Of a stretch of 64,000 nucleotides of DNA, positions 55,320 to 64,000 are shown one piece after another (position 1 is the first letter of the stretch; each line of letters starts with the position of its first letter). Both the position numbers and the translations under genes were made by a program. The notes under the pieces were generated by a model that was given only the letters and a program-made list of their open reading frames with translations, ran no database searches and was not told the DNA's origin. This stretch comes from Rubidibacter lacunae KORDI 51-2 (lineage in GTDB: Bacteria > Cyanobacteriota > Cyanobacteriia > Cyanobacteriales > Rubidibacteraceae). The stretch is from the NCBI RefSeq assembly GCF_000473895.1, contig NZ_ASSJ01000004.1, positions 62,001 to 126,000 of the forward strand, read 5' to 3'.

Positions 55320-56906
55320 ATGGTTCAACTTAGTTTGCATGAGTACAAGTCTGCATATGCCGAGCGCGCGTTGGTTTCAGGCGCACCTGTGGTCTCTTCG
55401 AGTCCAGAGCTCATGGCTCGCGCGTGCCCGGATCGTGCCCGCGTGAATTACTTTCTAGGTCTGGCGTATGCAGAATGTCAAAACTACCCACAAGCTTTGG
55501 AGAGCCTTCGCGAAGCAGTTACAATCTGCTCGGACTATCCCGAGGCACTCTACCAGCGCGGGCTAATATATTTTGCTCTCGGAAATTTTCAATTCGCGAT
55601 TGCCGATTTTAATTATGCTCTCCACCTTTACTCTCAGTTTTATGGCGGAACAGGTTTCGATACTGTTGGTTCAACCATCGATACAATCGAGGGTATTGTC
55701 GGAGACTTCTGCTCGCCATTGAGCGAGCGCCAACAGGCGCTTCAAGACCGAGTAGCACTTGCCAAACTTCATAACGATCGCGGACTAGCTCACGAAAAAT
55801 GGGGTGACTCTGAAGCAGCTGTCGCCGATTTCAATCGCGCAGTGCGGTACGACCCCGACTTTGCGGCTGCTTACGTTCACTGTGGCAATGTCTATTACGA
55901 ATGCGGCAATTACGATGCGGCAATCGACAGTTTTGGTTGTGCTCTAGTTGTCGCACCCGATAGTTCCGCAATAGTGTATCGCCGAGGTTTGGCGCGAGCG
56001 GCACGCGGGAGGGCGACAGAGGCTATTGCCGATTTCAACCACTCCATAGCACTAAACCCGGACTGTGCGAAAGTTTATCTCCATCGTGGCATCACGCATA
56101 TGCAAACAGGCAACTGGATTGAGGCAGTTGCCGATTACGAACGCGCAATATGGCTCGATCCAGAGTCGGAGTGCGCTTATTTACAGCGCGGTTTGGCATA
56201 TCACGAGTTGGGCGACTTCGAGGGCGCTATCGCCGACTACAATCGGTCCCTCGAACTCAATCCCGACCTCTACCACGCCTTCGAAAGCCGCGAACGCGCG
56301 CACAAGAGCTTGGAAGCTTCTTGGGAGCCCGTTCCTACACCCGACGACTTCAAGTCCGTCGCAGCTAAAGCTTATTTGTATCGGGGCATTGAGTCAATTC
56401 GTATAGGTAATCAACGCGGTGCGATCGCCGATTTCGATCATGCGCTAGCGATTGTGCCAGATAACGTCGAGGCACTCTACAACCGCAGCATTGCCTACAA
56501 CAAGCTCAACGACTGTGAAGCCGCAATTGCCGATCTACGCCGTATTTTGCAATTGCACCCCGACTTTGGCAATGCCGCCGATCGAATGTTCCAACTCCAA
56601 CTCGAATTCAATTCTCATAAATTCAGGTTCGGGACGATCCTGCACCCGATCTCCCGTCACTGGCAGGTGTGGTTCGCACTGCACGGTCGGTATGTTACCT
56701 GCGTCTTTGCCAGCGGCGAACGCTCCCTAGCGGAATCCGTACGCGGCCAACTCGAAACTGCCCTTGATGCTCGAGAGCTGGATGCTGCCAGGGCGATCGT
56801 AGAGGTCATCGGCAACGTCGAGTCGATTGACGGTAGCTTGCCAGTGGATCCGCTCCCGGATAATTCTGTCGAGCAAATCGAACGCCGGATGCGCCGTTTT
56901 GCCTAA
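55320..56906 (+). CDS. Large TPR-repeat protein
   Basis: 528 residues from the ATG at 55320. About eight tetratricopeptide units are visible: YFLGLAYAECQNYPQAL, ALYQRGLIYFALGNFQFAI, DRGLAHEKWGDSEAAV, YVHCGNVYYECGNYDAAI, VYRRGLARAARGRATEAI, YLHRGITHMQTGNWIEAV, YLQRGLAYHELGDFEGAI and YLYRGIESIRIGNQRGAI. There is no signal peptide or membrane helix, so it is cytoplasmic. The C-terminal 110 residues form a separate unknown domain. The gene has lower GC and fewer HIP1 sites than its neighbours. Partner and role are unknown. Confidence 0.82.
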   Translation: MVQLSLHEYKSAYAERALVSGAPVVSSSPELMARACPDRARVNYFLGLAYAECQNYPQALESLREAVTICSDYPEALYQRGLIYFALGNFQFAIADFNYALHLYSQFYGGTGFDTVGSTIDTIEGIVGDFCSPLSERQQALQDRVALAKLHNDRGLAHEKWGDSEAAVADFNRAVRYDPDFAAAYVHCGNVYYECGNYDAAIDSFGCALVVAPDSSAIVYRRGLARAARGRATEAIADFNHSIALNPDCAKVYLHRGITHMQTGNWIEAVADYERAIWLDPESECAYLQRGLAYHELGDFEGAIADYNRSLELNPDLYHAFESRERAHKSLEASWEPVPTPDDFKSVAAKAYLYRGIESIRIGNQRGAIADFDHALAIVPDNVEALYNRSIAYNKLNDCEAAIADLRRILQLHPDFGNAADRMFQLQLEFNSHKFRFGTILHPISRHWQVWFALHGRYVTCVFASGERSLAESVRGQLETALDARELDAARAIVEVIGNVESIDGSLPVDPLPDNSVEQIERRMRRFA

Positions 56907-57513
56907 ATTATGACTTTAACCTGGCATATCTGGAGAGTTCCTAACAAGGGTTAGCGTTTTGCTCGTACTGCCATGTCAAATGGTCGTCAGCAGCGAGCAT
57001 CTCAAGAGATGCCATATCAACTGTGCGCGATCGCAGTCACTGCTAACCTATGGGGTCGACAGGGAGCGTCAGGTCTATTTCTAGGATGAAAGCGGCGATA
57101 CACGGTCGTTGAGGTTTCCGAGCGCACTCCTTAACTGCCATCTCCATAAGTTGCATTCGGCAACCACTAGGACTCGGCATGATATCAAACCCCGCCAGAA
57201 CACTATCGCAACCGAAGCCCAAAAACATCTTAGTTTCCAATATTGAGATGCCTGGCCATGGAGAATGCCTTCCAGGTTTGATACAAAAGTTATTGCGCGT
57301 TTGAATACGATCGGTGTATAGAATTTACGCAACGTCCTGTACCTGGCTAATGTTGTTTTAGCCTCCGCCAAAGCTGCGATTGTTGCTCAGCCATACTGTG
57401 CGGGGCACCTGCAAAACGTTCGGGCAAGCGCTTGTGAGACCCAGCTGAGAATCAGACGGCATCCGATTGAAGTTTTTACAATTCTTGGTTGTTTATTAAT
57501 TGTTATCAGCGAT
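56907..57513. other. 607 bases upstream of dnaE-C, no supported gene
   Basis: Two overlapping minus-strand frames (57043-57240 and 57081-57371) have somewhat protein-like text (FLGFGCDSVLAGFDIM) but no family match and are in different frames. They may be a decayed gene. The last 60 bases are AT-rich and likely hold the dnaE-C promoter. Confidence 0.4.
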
Positions 57514-57618
57514 ATGAAGATCGTTAGTCGCAAATCTCTTGGTGTGCAGCATGTCTATGATATCGGCGTCGCTCGCGACCATAATTTCCTTTTAGCAAAC
57601 GGTGCGATCGCGTCGAAC
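57514..57618 (+). other. DnaE intein C-terminal half (IntC, 35 residues)
   Basis: The sequence contains [17 protein letters not shown], the IntC block F with its His, and ends in AIASN with the Asn that cyclises. It is followed by the Cys+1 nucleophile codon at 57619-57621 and by FN, the standard DnaE extein junction. It is not part of the mature polymerase. Confidence 0.95.
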
Positions 57619-58851
57619 TGCTTCAACAAATCGCATTCGACAGCATACGCCTACGTTACCTATCAAACTGCTTATTTGAAAGCAAATTATCCGGTCGAAT
57701 ATATGGCAGCGCTGCTGACAGCAAGCAGCAGCAGTAGCGACAAGGTCGAAAAATATATCGACACCTGTCGCAAGATGCACATTGATGTCGAACCTCCAGA
57801 TATCAACCGGTCGAACGTCGATTTCACCCCCGTGGGTGACAAAATTCTTTTCGGCTTATCTGCCGTACGGCACGTGGGTGTGGGCGCGATTGAAGCCATC
57901 TTGGCGGCACGGGATACCGGGCGGTTCGAGTCGCTTGCCAATCTATGCACGCGGGTCGACCTCGGCGTTGTCAACCGGCGAGCGCTGGAGTCGCTGATTT
58001 ACTGTGGGGCGTTCGATCGCCTGCAGTCCAACCGCCGACAGCTCGTCAACGACCTCCAACCCTCGATCGCGTGGGCGCATCAGCGCGCGCGGGAAAAAGC
58101 AAGCGGCCAAACCAATCTCTTAGACTTGCTCGGCGACTCTTCAGCGACGACGGAAGACGCCAGCGGCTTCGAACAGGCACCGGCAGCAGACCCCGTAGAG
58201 GATTTCTCGTCGACAGAAAAACTCAAGCAAGAGAAGGACTTACTGGGGTTCTACATATCCGACCATCCACTTGAGTCCACGCGCCAGGCCGCGGCCGTGT
58301 TCGCGCCAATCGAACTAGCGGACCTTGGAGCGCACCGCCGCAAGTACGTTTGCGCGGTTGCCATTCTCGTGGAAGTCAAGAAAATCACTACTAAAAAAGG
58401 CGATCGCATGGCCTTCGTGCGTCTAGAAGACGTGTCGGCACAAATTGAAGGCGTAGTGTTCCCGGAAACCTTCGCACGGATCGGGTCGATGCTGGCGGAA
58501 GAAGCTCGTTTGATCGTCTGGGGCAAGGGAGAGTTCCGCGACGATCGGGTTCAGTTGATCGTCAGCGACGCCGAGCCGATCGAGCGCGGTCGCACGCTCG
58601 TCGTAGAGCTGACGGCGGACGAAGCCCTAGATCGCGTGCGCCAGCAACAGTTACAGCATGTATTGAAAGGAGCAACTGGCGAACGCGATCGCCTGCGGAT
58701 TCCAGTGGTCGGGCTGGTGCAGGACGGGGAATCACACCAGCTCGTCCGCTTCGGCAGCGATTTCTGGGTGCGAGACTATCGCAGCGCCGCGCGCGAACTC
58801 GCCGCGGTCGGCTTCCGCACGCGGGTCACCCCGATCGCTTCGGACAGCTAG
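57514..58851 (+). CDS. dnaE: Split DnaE, C-terminal half with N-terminal intein half
   Basis: 445 residues. This is the second half of the cyanobacterial replicative DNA polymerase III alpha subunit, which is encoded by two separate genes joined by protein trans-splicing. Residues 1-35 are the intein C-half ([10 protein letters not shown] to AIASN). The extein starts at Cys36 with [20 protein letters not shown]. Further DnaE landmarks are [35 protein letters not shown] and the OB-fold region [19 protein letters not shown]. The N-terminal half gene is not in the window. ATG 57514 is the intein start. Confidence 0.96.
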   Translation: MKIVSRKSLGVQHVYDIGVARDHNFLLANGAIASNCFNKSHSTAYAYVTYQTAYLKANYPVEYMAALLTASSSSSDKVEKYIDTCRKMHIDVEPPDINRSNVDFTPVGDKILFGLSAVRHVGVGAIEAILAARDTGRFESLANLCTRVDLGVVNRRALESLIYCGAFDRLQSNRRQLVNDLQPSIAWAHQRAREKASGQTNLLDLLGDSSATTEDASGFEQAPAADPVEDFSSTEKLKQEKDLLGFYISDHPLESTRQAAAVFAPIELADLGAHRRKYVCAVAILVEVKKITTKKGDRMAFVRLEDVSAQIEGVVFPETFARIGSMLAEEARLIVWGKGEFRDDRVQLIVSDAEPIERGRTLVVELTADEALDRVRQQQLQHVLKGATGERDRLRIPVVGLVQDGESHQLVRFGSDFWVRDYRSAARELAAVGFRTRVTPIASDS

Positions 58852-59030
58852 CTTGCGCCCCCACAACCCAATCGTTCTAGAAGGCGAGCCCTCCGCAGGG
58901 AGCAGTTCGGACTGCGGCCATCCAAAGTTTTCAAGGATCCCAAGTTTTCAAGTTGCGCTCCTTACAGAACTCGTCGCGAACCAGATTCAAGCTCGCTGGC
59001 TCTAAAGTTTGTTCCTGGGTCGACAGGGCA

Positions 59031-59750
59031 CTAGGCATTGCGTTCGCGGACGGCTTCAAGCACGCGGGAGAAGTAGAAGCGCGTGCTCGTCATGGCTTGG
59101 CGGCGGATGGCAAACCCTTCTGCCTGTAGCGCGGCAACAATGTCGCGCTCGGTATGTTGGTAGGCGCGCGTGGTTTTGCTCGGCCCTGGGAAGAACTCGC
59201 CGATTTTCTTCAGCAGGGTCAACAGCGGCGTCTTGGGTGCAAAGCTCAGGATTAAGCGTTCCTCGCTCGAGGCTGCCAAACGCGAAATCGTTTGAACGGC
59301 ATCGGCGAGTGGGTAGTGGATGAGCACGTCCAGACAAATAACCGTGTGATAGCTACCGGCGATCGCGTCCATGTCCTGCACGGAAAACGTTACCGAACTG
59401 TTGTTGCTGAGTTCTTGTTGCGCCCGCGCCTGCGCTTCACCGACCATTTTCTCGGAGATGTCGCTGGCGAAGACGCGCGCGCCGGATTTAGCGAGGGGAA
59501 TGCTTAAGCTGCCGACCCCGCAGCCAACATCGCAGATCGTTTGACCGGTCGTTACCCCATCTGCCTGCAGCCATGCCAATACAGTGTCGATAGTCTGTTG
59601 GTGTCCGACGCGGATATCGCGCTGTACCTTATTAACCTCGGCGGTCGTGCCATAGATGCGTCGCCAGCGCTCGAATCCCGTTGAGTTGAAGTAATCTCTG
59701 ACGATGGTCTTATCGTCAGTGCCGCGGTCGGTGGTATTCGTACCCGTCAT
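59031..59750 (-). CDS. chlM: Magnesium protoporphyrin IX methyltransferase
   Basis: 239 residues from the ATG at 59750. ChlM transfers a methyl group from SAM to Mg-protoporphyrin IX in chlorophyll synthesis. The N-terminus has VRDYFNSTGFERWRRIYG, typical of ChlM, then VNKVQRDIRVGHQQTID, the SAM motif ICDVGCGVGSLSIPLA, VICLDVLIHYP and LSFAPKTPLLTLLKKIGEFFPGPSKT. The C-terminus FYFSRVLEAV is complete. An upstream frame to 59978 adds 76 unrelated residues. The gene is not clustered with other chl genes. Confidence 0.95.
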   Translation of the reverse strand: MTGTNTTDRGTDDKTIVRDYFNSTGFERWRRIYGTTAEVNKVQRDIRVGHQQTIDTVLAWLQADGVTTGQTICDVGCGVGSLSIPLAKSGARVFASDISEKMVGEAQARAQQELSNNSSVTFSVQDMDAIAGSYHTVICLDVLIHYPLADAVQTISRLAASSEERLILSFAPKTPLLTLLKKIGEFFPGPSKTTRAYQHTERDIVAALQAEGFAIRRQAMTSTRFYFSRVLEAVRERNA

Positions 59751-60143
59751 GTAGTTGAGGCGCGTGCCGGCACGCTGCGGTTTGTCAATGAACGTTAATG
59801 AACTCTTGCGAATAACTGTTGCAAAGCGCTTGCGATCATTAAGCTTAGCGCTGGCCGGTCGCCAGTGCAATCGATTGAGTGCTCGATGCCAGCACCAGTG
59901 CAGTAATGCGTGTCCTGCTGCGACGCTGCCCGCGTAAACTTTTGAACCGAGTTGTGGGCGTGGGTCGTTACAGCCCATCCGCCTATCTCGTCATGCTGGA
60001 CTCCGAGGGTCGCGTGCGCGCAACTGGGTGGGGCATCGCTCGGCTAAAGCAACCGATTGGCACTTTAGGTAGGCTTGGGCGCAACTCCTCAAGGAAGAAC
60101 GCGGCAGGATCGAGCAATTAGTGACAATGCGTATACTAGCTGC
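59751..60143. other. 393-base gap between divergent chlM and scpB
   Basis: No frame with coding character and no repeat was recognised. It must contain both promoters. Confidence 0.4.
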
Positions 60144-60722
60144 ATGAGCAACCCCTCGCGTACTTCGAGTCAGCCCCTCAAGACGCAACCCCCACGCTTG
60201 GCCGCTCGCATTGAAGCCGTTCTCTATCTCGTAGGACAGCCGCTGCCGCTAGCCGAGATTGCCGAACGGGCTGCCTGCGATCGCGAGGCTGCCGCTGAAG
60301 CGCTGCTCGAACTCGCAACCGACTACACCCACCGCGACAGTGCCCTAGAAGTCGTCGAGACACCTGCCGGCTATGGCTTGCAGCTGCGCGCTGTGTTTCA
60401 AGCCTTGTTGCAAGATCTGGTCCCGTCGGAATTGGGAGTTGGGGCGCTGCGAACCCTAGCCGCGATCGCGCTGAAGTCTCCCTTACTGCAGACCGAGTTG
60501 ATCGACCTGCGCGGTAGCGGTGCTTACCAACACGTTCAGGAACTCGTCCAGCTCGGCTTCGTGCGCAAACGCCGCCAGAGCGACGGGCGTTCCTTTTGGC
60601 TGGAAGTCTCCGACAAGTTCCACCACTATTTTGAAATCGACGAACGCACCCAGGTAATTGGACGGGCGGCACCCTTGCCTGCCGAACATTCTTCCGTTGA
60701 AACCGGCGATCGCGCAGACTAA
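60144..60722 (+). CDS. scpB: Segregation and condensation protein B
   Basis: 192 residues from the ATG at 60144. ScpB is a winged-helix kleisin-interacting subunit of the SMC-ScpAB condensin that organises chromosomes. Two winged-helix units are visible: AARIEAVLYLVGQPLPLAEIAE and ALRTLAAIALKSPLLQTELIDLRG, followed by HVQELVQLGFVRKRRQSDGRSFW and VSDKFHHYFEI. The C-terminal tail is longer than in Gram-positive ScpB. scpA and smc are not nearby. Confidence 0.92.
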   Translation: MSNPSRTSSQPLKTQPPRLAARIEAVLYLVGQPLPLAEIAERAACDREAAAEALLELATDYTHRDSALEVVETPAGYGLQLRAVFQALLQDLVPSELGVGALRTLAAIALKSPLLQTELIDLRGSGAYQHVQELVQLGFVRKRRQSDGRSFWLEVSDKFHHYFEIDERTQVIGRAAPLPAEHSSVETGDRAD

Positions 60723-60868
60723 ACTAGACCGAGATCGAGCGGTTACTGACATCCGCACCGTACACAATTGGTTCGCGATCGCACCCTTCGCACCCGGGAA
60801 ATCGCCATCTGGAACGTCAGGATCCGAATGACGATCTAAAGTAGAGAGAACATCTTCAACAGTTGCTA

Positions 60869-61213
60869 ATGGTATTCGACCCAGAATTCTTCAACGCCAA
60901 TGCCCAGGAGCAATCCCAGGCAGAGACAGAAGCGGGCGACAATCTGCTGCTGCAGTACCTTCAAGAGCAAAACCCCGAAATCCTCGCCCAGGTGGCGCGA
61001 GCGGTAACCCCCGAAGTCAAGCAAATCGTTTCCCAAAACGTGCAAGGGCTATTGGGAATGCTACCCAATGAAGCCTTTCACGTGCAGGTAACGACCGATC
61101 GCGAAAATCTCTCGACGCTGCTGGCATCAGCGATGATGACAGGTTATTTCCTGCGCCAGATGGAACAGCGCATGGAATTAGACATTAACTTGCACGGCGG
61201 TCTGAATTTTTAG
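60869..61213 (+). CDS. DUF760 family protein
   Basis: 114 residues from the ATG at 60869. LLLQYLQEQNPEILAQVARAV, VTPEVKQIVSQNVQGLLGMLP, FHVQVTTDRENLSTLLASAMMTGYFLRQMEQRMELD is the DUF760 pattern, found in cyanobacteria and plastids, where one plant member tunes acclimation to light or wounding. The role here is unknown. It has no membrane helix. Confidence 0.88.
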   Translation: MVFDPEFFNANAQEQSQAETEAGDNLLLQYLQEQNPEILAQVARAVTPEVKQIVSQNVQGLLGMLPNEAFHVQVTTDRENLSTLLASAMMTGYFLRQMEQRMELDINLHGGLNF

Positions 61214-61466
61214 CTCCACTCCCTCCTCGATTGAGGTCAGTCGCACCGAGTTCGGGCGATCGAGCACCGCCAGTGGCTGGCGTGCATTACCGACAAGCAC
61301 TCCCACGCGCGCCGTTCGCCCCGCCGGCGAGTAGTGCGTTTGCATGTTCCTCAGAACTCGCCTCGCCCTAATGCACCCTATTTTCAATAGGCAAAGGTTG
61401 TTGCAACAGGGTGCGCGAAACTCCTATGATTGTCAACAAACCAAAGCTTATTGAGGGAGGGCGTCC

Positions 61467-62069
61467 GTGACTGCTCACACTACAGACTCCCTGAAGGCGG
61501 AGTTGAATGCGCGCGGCTGGCGCATGACGCCCCAACGCCAGACGATTTTGCACGCATTTCAAAAGCTACCCCGCGGCGACCATCTCAGCGCCGAAGAGCT
61601 GTGCGACTTTTTACAACAACGCGGCGAAACCGTTAGCTTGTCTACGATTTACCGCAGTTTAAAGTTGATGACGCGCATGGGTATCCTGCGCGAACTCGAA
61701 CTCGCCGAGGGTCACAAACACTACGAACTCAATCGCCCGCATCCACACCACCACCACCATCTCGTGTGCATTCAGTGCAATCGCACGCTCGAATTTAAGA
61801 ACGACTCGGTCCTCAAACAGTCGCTCAAGCAAGCAGAGAAAGAAGGGTTGCAGCTTATTGACTGCCAGCTGACTGTAATGACTATCTGCCCAGAAGCCAT
61901 CCGTTTGGGCTGGCCGTCGGCATTGCCGAGCAACTGGATGTGCGCGCGCGCCCTTTCCGAAGGTCATGACGGCGATCGCATTGCGGCACTAGCAGCAGCA
62001 ACCGTGGCGCATGAGTCCCAAATGGACGCGACCGAGGCGGATGGGGAACGCCAGTCTGCAATCGAGTAA
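61467..62069 (+). CDS. zur: Zinc-responsive Fur-family repressor
   Basis: 200 residues, GTG start with GAGGGAGG upstream. The winged-helix DNA-binding domain (1-90) contains GWRMTPQRQTILHAF and TIYRSLKLMTRMGILREL. The metal region has HPHHHHHLVCIQC, the C-x2-C structural zinc site, and the end LIDCQLTVMTICPEA with GWPSALPSNWMCAR. This last segment replaces the CxxC of Fur and PerR and is typical of cyanobacterial Zur. It would repress zinc uptake genes such as znuA at 26.1 kb when zinc is sufficient. Confidence 0.88.
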   Translation: MTAHTTDSLKAELNARGWRMTPQRQTILHAFQKLPRGDHLSAEELCDFLQQRGETVSLSTIYRSLKLMTRMGILRELELAEGHKHYELNRPHPHHHHHLVCIQCNRTLEFKNDSVLKQSLKQAEKEGLQLIDCQLTVMTICPEAIRLGWPSALPSNWMCARALSEGHDGDRIAALAAATVAHESQMDATEADGERQSAIE

Positions 62070-62130
62070 TCTCGCAAATGGTCGAACCAGAAATCGTTTC
62101 CAGCCTACTGGGTTTTCTGCAGTCTTATCG

Positions 62131-63438
62131 CTAGTCTTCCCGCACGACCGCGGCTGCCGAGTTTCCGTCACCGCGGGTGCCGAAGAACCATAGTGCCGCG
62201 GCGGCCTCGGCACGCGTTACTGGCTTTTGCGGTTGTAGCAGGCGCGTGAAGCCATACACTCGCCGGATATTGGCGCGATCGCCGTTATTGTAGTCGGCGA
62301 GAACGGCTGATAGTGCAATTGGGTCGACTTGTTCTATATCCTGAAATCCCCAGGCAGCCCGGACTGTCTCCACGGTTGCTGTCGGAAGTCCCTGGCGCAG
62401 GTCCAGTGGCACCTTCCACAACAGCAGCGTTTCTCGCGTAAGGGGTGCCTCGGGGCGAAAGCTCTTTACGGTAAGATCGCCGCTCAACTGCGAAGGAATC
62501 AGTCCTGCTTCAGCCAGTCCCTGTACGGCAGGAAACTCTGGAGCCGAAGGCGGTACGTCTGCAAATACCGGGTCCTCAGTTACCGCAATAGCACGCAGAC
62601 GATCGCCTGGACGCTCGCGCATTAGGTTGTTTGCAGCCACGAGCCAGCGGGCGAAGTCCCCGCGGGAAACGGGCTCGTTCGGCACGAAACGATCTCCTGT
62701 TGCCGCATCCAGCACGCCAAGAGCCGCTACGTCGCGCAGATATGGTTGGAGTGCTTCGGGTGCTGCTGAAATGTCGACGAATGTTTTCGGTCCGGGCGCC
62801 ACTGCAGGCTCGAACGATTCGGATTCTGGTGCATCGTTGCGCGCAGTATTGCCGTTTGCATGCGTTTCTGCGGGGGGGGTGGCAGCTCCGCCCGCATCGG
62901 GTGGCGTATAGTCCGGCGGCGTAACGCGCGTCTGCCTCTCGTAGGTCAAGGCGATCGTTGTCGGCTCCGTGAGGTTGGCTTGCGTCAACTCGATCCTGGC
63001 ATTGAGATTGCCGCGTCGAGCGCTCAGTTTCGTCGGGTCGATGGCGGGCTCGGACGCGATCTCTATCGGGTCCAGGATCCAACCGTCCTCGTTTAGGACG
63101 CGCTTGTAGAAGCTGGCGATCGGCGTGAGCCCGCTGTCCGACTCCCACAGTACGCGACCGCGATTGTCGGCTGTATCATCGTCTAGCAGTCGTACCTCTG
63201 GATACACCGGGATGGCTTCCGGTAACGCTTCCGGTCGGGTAGCATTGGCGGCATCGGCATCTCCGAACTCCGGTGCGAACGTCTCCGTCACCTCGGGCCC
63301 ATTATTCAAACCCGGATCGGGAGCCAGACGCTCTTGCCAGGCAGCATCACTGCTGCAGGCACTCAACCATCCGAGTGCCCCGATCGCGATCGCGCAGCGC
63401 ACCAGCCCGCGAATTTGAAACCGACTCAACTTCCGCAA
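62131..63438 (-). CDS. Lipoprotein with S-layer homology (SLH) domains
   Basis: 435 residues. The signal ends in the lipobox LSAC28. An extended Asp/Pro-rich region and a beta domain (about 75-165, RGRVLWESDSGLTPIASFYKRVLNEDGW) follow. Two SLH domains lie near 220-420: TFVDISAAPEALQPYLRDVAALGVL with FVPNEPVSRGDFARWLV, and FADVPPSAPEFPAVQGLAEAGLI with FRPEAPLTRETLLLW. SLH domains bind cell-wall polymers; here the protein is anchored in a membrane as well. It is divergent from the HAD gene. Confidence 0.85.
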   Translation of the reverse strand: MRKLSRFQIRGLVRCAIAIGALGWLSACSSDAAWQERLAPDPGLNNGPEVTETFAPEFGDADAANATRPEALPEAIPVYPEVRLLDDDTADNRGRVLWESDSGLTPIASFYKRVLNEDGWILDPIEIASEPAIDPTKLSARRGNLNARIELTQANLTEPTTIALTYERQTRVTPPDYTPPDAGGAATPPAETHANGNTARNDAPESESFEPAVAPGPKTFVDISAAPEALQPYLRDVAALGVLDAATGDRFVPNEPVSRGDFARWLVAANNLMRERPGDRLRAIAVTEDPVFADVPPSAPEFPAVQGLAEAGLIPSQLSGDLTVKSFRPEAPLTRETLLLWKVPLDLRQGLPTATVETVRAAWGFQDIEQVDPIALSAVLADYNNGDRANIRRVYGFTRLLQPQKPVTRAEAAAALWFFGTRGDGNSAAAVVRED

Positions 63439-63550
63439 ACCCCCTTAAACGCAGGGACCTAACGCCTTTAAGCTAGCGCAGTCGCAGCGGTTGTTGAAGG
63501 GTGGCTGTGCTATGTCTGGTATCGTCATCCTGTCACTCGAGAGAACACTT

Positions 63551-64000
63551 GTGGTTGCAATTCGGTGCGGAGATCGCGCGTTTGCCAATATCGAGGCGAT
63601 CGTTTTCGACAAAGACGGCACACTGGAAGACTCTCTATCGTTCCTACGAGAGCTGGCCCGACGGCGGGCGCGATTTATCGACGCGCAAATTCCGGGTACG
63701 GGCGACCCACTGCTTATGGCTTGCGGCATCCAAGACGAGCGCATCGACCCCACTGGCATGATGGCAGTGGGCAGCCGCAGCGAATGCAAAATTGCCGCTG
63801 CCGCTTACATCGCCGAAACTGGGCGGAGCTGGTCCGAGGCGCTGGCGATCGCGGAGATGGCTTTTGTAGAAGCCGATCGCACCCTACCGCGCACCGTTGA
63901 TGTATCGCCGCTGTTTCCAGGCGTGCGCGCAACGCTAGAAACCTTACATGCCGCTGGCGTCCAACTCGCCATTCTTTCTGCCGATTCCCCAACGGGCGTG
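63551..64000 (+). CDS. HAD-superfamily hydrolase (cut by window edge)
   Basis: The frame runs off the right edge. From the GTG at 63551 it reads VVAIRCGDRAFANIEAIVFDKDGTLEDS, with the HAD motif I FDKDGTL, then ARFIDAQIPGTGDPLLMA, AVGSRSECKIAAAAYIA and LAILSADSP, probably motif II (LSADS). The opening fits cyanobacterial phosphoglycolate phosphatase-like proteins. An ATG at 63512 with AAGGGTGG upstream is also in frame; the later GTG gives a better family N-terminus. Substrate unknown. Confidence 0.75.
   Translation, partial: MVAIRCGDRAFANIEAIVFDKDGTLEDSLSFLRELARRRARFIDAQIPGTGDPLLMACGIQDERIDPTGMMAVGSRSECKIAAAAYIAETGRSWSEALAIAEMAFVEADRTLPRTVDVSPLFPGVRATLETLHAAGVQLAILSADSPTGV

Overview
The window is chromosomal DNA from a cyanobacterium. 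The evidence is the constant recurrence of the HIP1 octamer GCGATCGC inside and between genes, the split DnaE intein, and photosynthesis-linked genes: chlM, the variable chain of ferredoxin-thioredoxin reductase, a CRR7-like protein, a DUF92/VTE6-like phytyl-phosphate kinase, and the DUF3747 and DUF760 families. The sequence is fairly GC-rich and gene order is loose, mostly single genes or pairs on both strands, as is usual in unicellular and colonial cyanobacteria. The genus cannot be fixed from the sequence alone.

Layout. 1-9.6 kb: a gene remnant with five in-frame stops, polyphosphate kinase 2, lysyl-tRNA synthetase, a DUF92 kinase, a membrane-anchored repeat protein, a type IV pilin, DUF3747, a broken kptA and a CRR7-like gene. 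9.8-23.2 kb: aspartase, cobM, a CsoR-family metal sensor, a DsbA-like protein, lactate permease, a cyanobacterial membrane protein, hsp20 with a possible RNA thermometer, recR, a rhodanese remnant, pdxA, a response regulator and hisG. 23.7-33.3 kb: recJ, a Zur-box-led znuACB zinc importer, an alpha/beta hydrolase-fold protein, a secreted CHAT protein and a sugar transferase. 33.8-42 kb: an MbnP-like copper protein, cobQ, a two-domain kinase, a lipoprotein, a frameshifted M28 peptidase and a FutC-like ATPase. 42-48.2 kb: three copies of a 212-bp non-coding mobile element, ftrV, a PP2C phosphatase, an NfeD/SPFH pair and a metallo-beta-lactamase-fold protein. 48.2-64 kb: an RNase D-like nuclease, trpB, two TPR proteins, a GyrA-type topoisomerase subunit, the split dnaE C-terminal half with its intein half, chlM, scpB, DUF760, zur, an SLH lipoprotein and a HAD hydrolase cut by the window edge.

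The clearest functional group is zinc homeostasis: a Zur-type repressor gene at 61.5 kb, a Zur-box palindrome at 26.0 kb, and the znuA-znuC-znuB operon behind it. Metal handling recurs in the CsoR-family sensor, the MbnP-like protein and the FutC-like ATPase. The NfeD and SPFH genes form a recognised membrane-microdomain pair.

Gene decay and small mobile elements are the second theme. At least four genes are broken (372, 8533, 20090, 39852), and there are several non-autonomous element traces. No CRISPR array, tRNA, rRNA or prophage was seen. The items most worth follow-up are the MbnP-like protein with a Met/His-rich insert and no MbnH partner in view, the inverted MITE pair that may truncate an ORF, the hsp20 leader, and the split intein.
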